Shown here: positions 4,665 to 6,282 of the stretch, one piece after another
Position numbering within the stretch: position 1 is the stretch's first letter
Layout of the letters: every line of letters begins with the position of its first letter
Source of the DNA: Ardenticatenales bacterium
GTDB taxonomy: Bacteria; Chloroflexota; Anaerolineae; Promineifilales; UBA4811
Assembly: GCA_013139935.1 (NCBI GenBank)
Contig: WSZX01000177.1
Span: 1 to 6,282, forward strand
Direction of reading: 5' to 3'
DNA: 6,282 nt
Position numbers and translations under genes: made by a program
Notes under the pieces: generated by a model
What the model was told of the DNA's origin: nothing
Database searches by the model: none
The model's input: only the letters and a program-made list of their open reading frames with translations

Positions 4665-5921
4665 ATGGAATCTACGGAAAAGATTCGGGTACTGATCGTT
4701 GATGATATCGCAGAGACACGGGATAACCTGCGCAAGCTCATCCAATTCGAACCTGATATCGAAGTGGTAGGTCAGGCCGGCACCGGCGAGGAAGGTGTCG
4801 AGCTGACCAAGGAAAAGCGTCCGCATGTTGTGTTGATGGATATCAACATGCCGGGGTTGGACGGAATCAGTGCCAGCGAAATCATCACCCGGGAGACGCC
4901 TGCCTCCCAAGTCATCATGATGTCGGTTCAGGGCGAGTCGGATTACATCCGACGTTCCATGTTGGCCGGCGCTCGAGATTTCCTCACAAAACCCTTCTCT
5001 AGCGACGAGCTGATTGCTACCATTCACCAGGTCTATGAGCGCAGCCGCAAGGTGATGGTCCAGCCCGTAGGTCCCATAGCGGCCGCTGCAGTTGCTGCTC
5101 CTCCACCCAGACAAGGTAGGATTATTGCGGTCTTTAGTCCCAAGGGGGGTGTGGGATGCAGCGTGATAGCTGCCAATCTCGGGGTCGTACTGGCTCAGGC
5201 GGGCAAGAATACGGTTGTGGTTGACGCCAATCTCTCCTTTGGCGATGTGGGGGTGCTGCTCAATCTGACCGGTACCCACAGCTTGGTGGACATTGCTGAG
5301 CGGTTTGAGGAATTGGATACTGACTTGATCAGCAGTGTCCTGGCCACTCATGATTCTGGCCTGAAAGCGTTGCTTCCGCCTCCCAGGCCAGAGATGGGCG
5401 AAATGATCACCGCGCAACATCTGCAAGAGACGCTTTCGTTGCTGTGTGGCCTCTTCGATTATGTCATTGTCGATACCTCCACCTCGCTGCAGGATGTCAT
5501 GCTGACCGTGCTCGATCAGGCAGACAAGATTCTCCTGATTGCCACTCCGGACATTCCCTGCGTCAAGAACATGAGGCTGTTCTTTGAGGTCATTGATCAA
5601 CTGGACTATGAGCGTGGGAGGGTCATGCTGGTCTTGAATCGAGTGGACAGACACGCGGGCATAAGCCCGAGTGACATCGAGAACACCATAAAGCACTCGG
5701 TGACAGTCTCGATTCCCGCCGATCACCGAACAGTGATGTTTTCGGTCAACCGGGGCGTTCCGTTTGTCCTTCGCGAGCCAGGCAAACCGGTTTCTGAGGC
5801 GATATTCGAACTGGCTAGTGAGTTGCGTGGAATCTTTGACAAGGTCAGAGTACCGGAGGCCGATAGAGTTGCCGCGCCGGGCGGGCGTTCCCGCCTCAGT
5901 CGTCTGTTCGGCAGCCGGTAG
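4665..5921 (+). CDS. cpaE: Tad pilus protein CpaE/TadZ: receiver domain fused to MinD-like ATPase
   Basis: 418 residues. The N-terminal receiver domain (about 7-125) has D13/D14, phosphoacceptor D59 in VLMDINMP, S87 and K109, so it looks able to accept phosphate, unlike many CpaE proteins whose receiver is degenerate. An Ala/Pro-rich linker (about 133-149) leads to a ParA/MinD-like ATPase (150-395). The deviant P-loop SPKGGVGCS (158-166) keeps signature lysine K160 but has C165 where GK[ST] is usual. D187 (VVVDANLSFGD) and the Walker B-like DYVIVDTS (265-272) follow. The tail (396-418) is basic and ends RLSRLFGSR. CpaE/TadZ proteins localise the Tad pilus machine to its site. The ATG at 4665 has AAGGA 4 nt upstream; a GGTG/CACC hairpin (4618-4629) precedes it. 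cpaF begins 24 bp after the stop. Confidence 0.92.
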   Translation: MESTEKIRVLIVDDIAETRDNLRKLIQFEPDIEVVGQAGTGEEGVELTKEKRPHVVLMDINMPGLDGISASEIITRETPASQVIMMSVQGESDYIRRSMLAGARDFLTKPFSSDELIATIHQVYERSRKVMVQPVGPIAAAAVAAPPPRQGRIIAVFSPKGGVGCSVIAANLGVVLAQAGKNTVVVDANLSFGDVGVLLNLTGTHSLVDIAERFEELDTDLISSVLATHDSGLKALLPPPRPEMGEMITAQHLQETLSLLCGLFDYVIVDTSTSLQDVMLTVLDQADKILLIATPDIPCVKNMRLFFEVIDQLDYERGRVMLVLNRVDRHAGISPSDIENTIKHSVTVSIPADHRTVMFSVNRGVPFVLREPGKPVSEAIFELASELRGIFDKVRVPEADRVAAPGGRSRLSRLFGSR

Positions 5922-5932
5922 CCGGGCACTCC

Positions 5933-5940
5933 GGGGGAGA
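5933..5940 (+). promoter_or_regulatory. Ribosome binding site that decides the GTG start of cpaF
   Basis: GGGGGAGA, with GGAG ending 6 nt before the GTG at 5946. No ATG in the same frame is as well placed; the first in-frame ATG is at codon 25 and has no comparable site. Confidence 0.7.
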
Positions 5941-5945
5941 ATATC

Positions 5946-6282
5946 GTGTCACTACTAAAGCGGCTTGAGAAGGGCCAAAGCCCAGAAGTGGCGGAGAGCC
6001 GTTCTGTGCTGCAAGAGATGCGGGTCAAGCGCCAAGCCCCTGTGGCTGGCTCTCGTGACGCCTACCGAGATCTCAAACGTCGTATCCAGGAAAAGCTCAT
6101 TGCTGAGCTTGACCCTGCCATGGACATCACTCAGACGGGTGAGGTCCGGGCTACCATCGAGGAGATGTTTGAGACCATCTTGATGGAGGAGAACATCGTT
6201 CTCAGCCGGAGCGAGCGGCGACGGCTCTTTGAGCAGATTGTGGCCGAAATCCTGGGATTGGGCCCCCTGGAGCCATTGTTGG
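5946..6282 (+). CDS. cpaF: CpaF/TadA-type secretion ATPase, 3' truncated by window edge
   Basis: The frame starts with GTG and stays open to the window end, giving 112 residues. The N-terminal helical region includes AYRDLKRRIQEKLI (39-52), ENIVLSRSERRRLFEQIV (82-99) and AEILGLGPLEPLL (100-112), the conserved lead-in to the CpaF/TadA fold. CpaF is the hexameric type II/IV secretion-family ATPase that powers assembly of the Tad (Flp) pilus from the cytoplasm. The Walker A/B and Asp/His boxes lie beyond the window, so catalytic integrity cannot be checked. The gene follows cpaE after 24 bp with its own ribosome binding site, in the normal Tad order. It was found by reading the frame from the GTG; an ATG-only search would miss the true start. 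Confidence 0.9.
   Translation, partial: MSLLKRLEKGQSPEVAESRSVLQEMRVKRQAPVAGSRDAYRDLKRRIQEKLIAELDPAMDITQTGEVRATIEEMFETILMEENIVLSRSERRRLFEQIVAEILGLGPLEPLL

Noticed and set aside
4560..5726. Long antisense open frame of 388 codons on the - strand across cpaE
   Set aside because: It lies opposite the clearly coding cpaE, whose motifs are all in the + frame. The antisense product shows no recognisable motif and no ribosome binding site is evident. Long mirror frames are common in GC-rich genes.

Overview
The window reads as bacterial chromosome, moderately GC-rich, with every recognisable gene on the + strand. The gene content suggests a Chloroflexota-type (Anaerolineae-like) bacterium. The first gene ends in a large polytopic sugar-transferase-like protein with a DIGAIGY / LDLAGLVSPE signature that I associate with that phylum. 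A Tad/Flp pilus locus runs from cpaB directly to cpaE and cpaF with no outer-membrane secretin gene between them, as in organisms without a classical outer membrane. The taxonomic assignment is inference.

Layout. (1) 1-876: 3' part of a membrane glycosyltransferase-like gene that begins before the window. (2) 877-1087: intergenic region holding a perfect 10-bp inverted repeat with arms 101 bp apart and a candidate extended -10 promoter. (3) 1088-2859: a two-gene signalling operon, 8 bp apart: a NarL/DegU-type response regulator, then a soluble DegS-like histidine kinase with an N-terminal coiled coil. (4) 2860-3409: 550 bp without a convincing gene. It holds a strong hairpin just after the kinase stop, a candidate promoter followed by a foldable stretch that may be a small structured RNA, two further strong hairpins, and a near-consensus promoter (TTGACA-16-TATACT) facing cpaB. 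(5) 3410-6282: the start of a Tad pilus operon: cpaB (SAF-domain protein), cpaE (receiver domain plus MinD-like ATPase) and the 5' end of cpaF (secretion ATPase), which runs off the window.

How the parts may work together. CpaF should power assembly of Flp pili, CpaE should position or regulate the apparatus, and CpaB is a membrane-anchored periplasmic-side or cell-wall-side component. The adjacent DegS/DegU-like pair is a plausible regulator of the pilus operon. CpaE carries its own receiver domain with all phosphorylation residues, so phosphotransfer might also act on the machine itself. Both links are inference from gene order.

Most worth checking: the possible structured RNA in 3041-3278; the CpaE P-loop in which the usual GK[ST] lysine is cysteine while the receiver domain is intact; the ATC-N4-GAT repeat, one copy of which lies just upstream of the cpaB promoter; and the 10-bp inverted repeat upstream of the response regulator. 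I saw no insertion sequence, CRISPR array, tRNA or rRNA.
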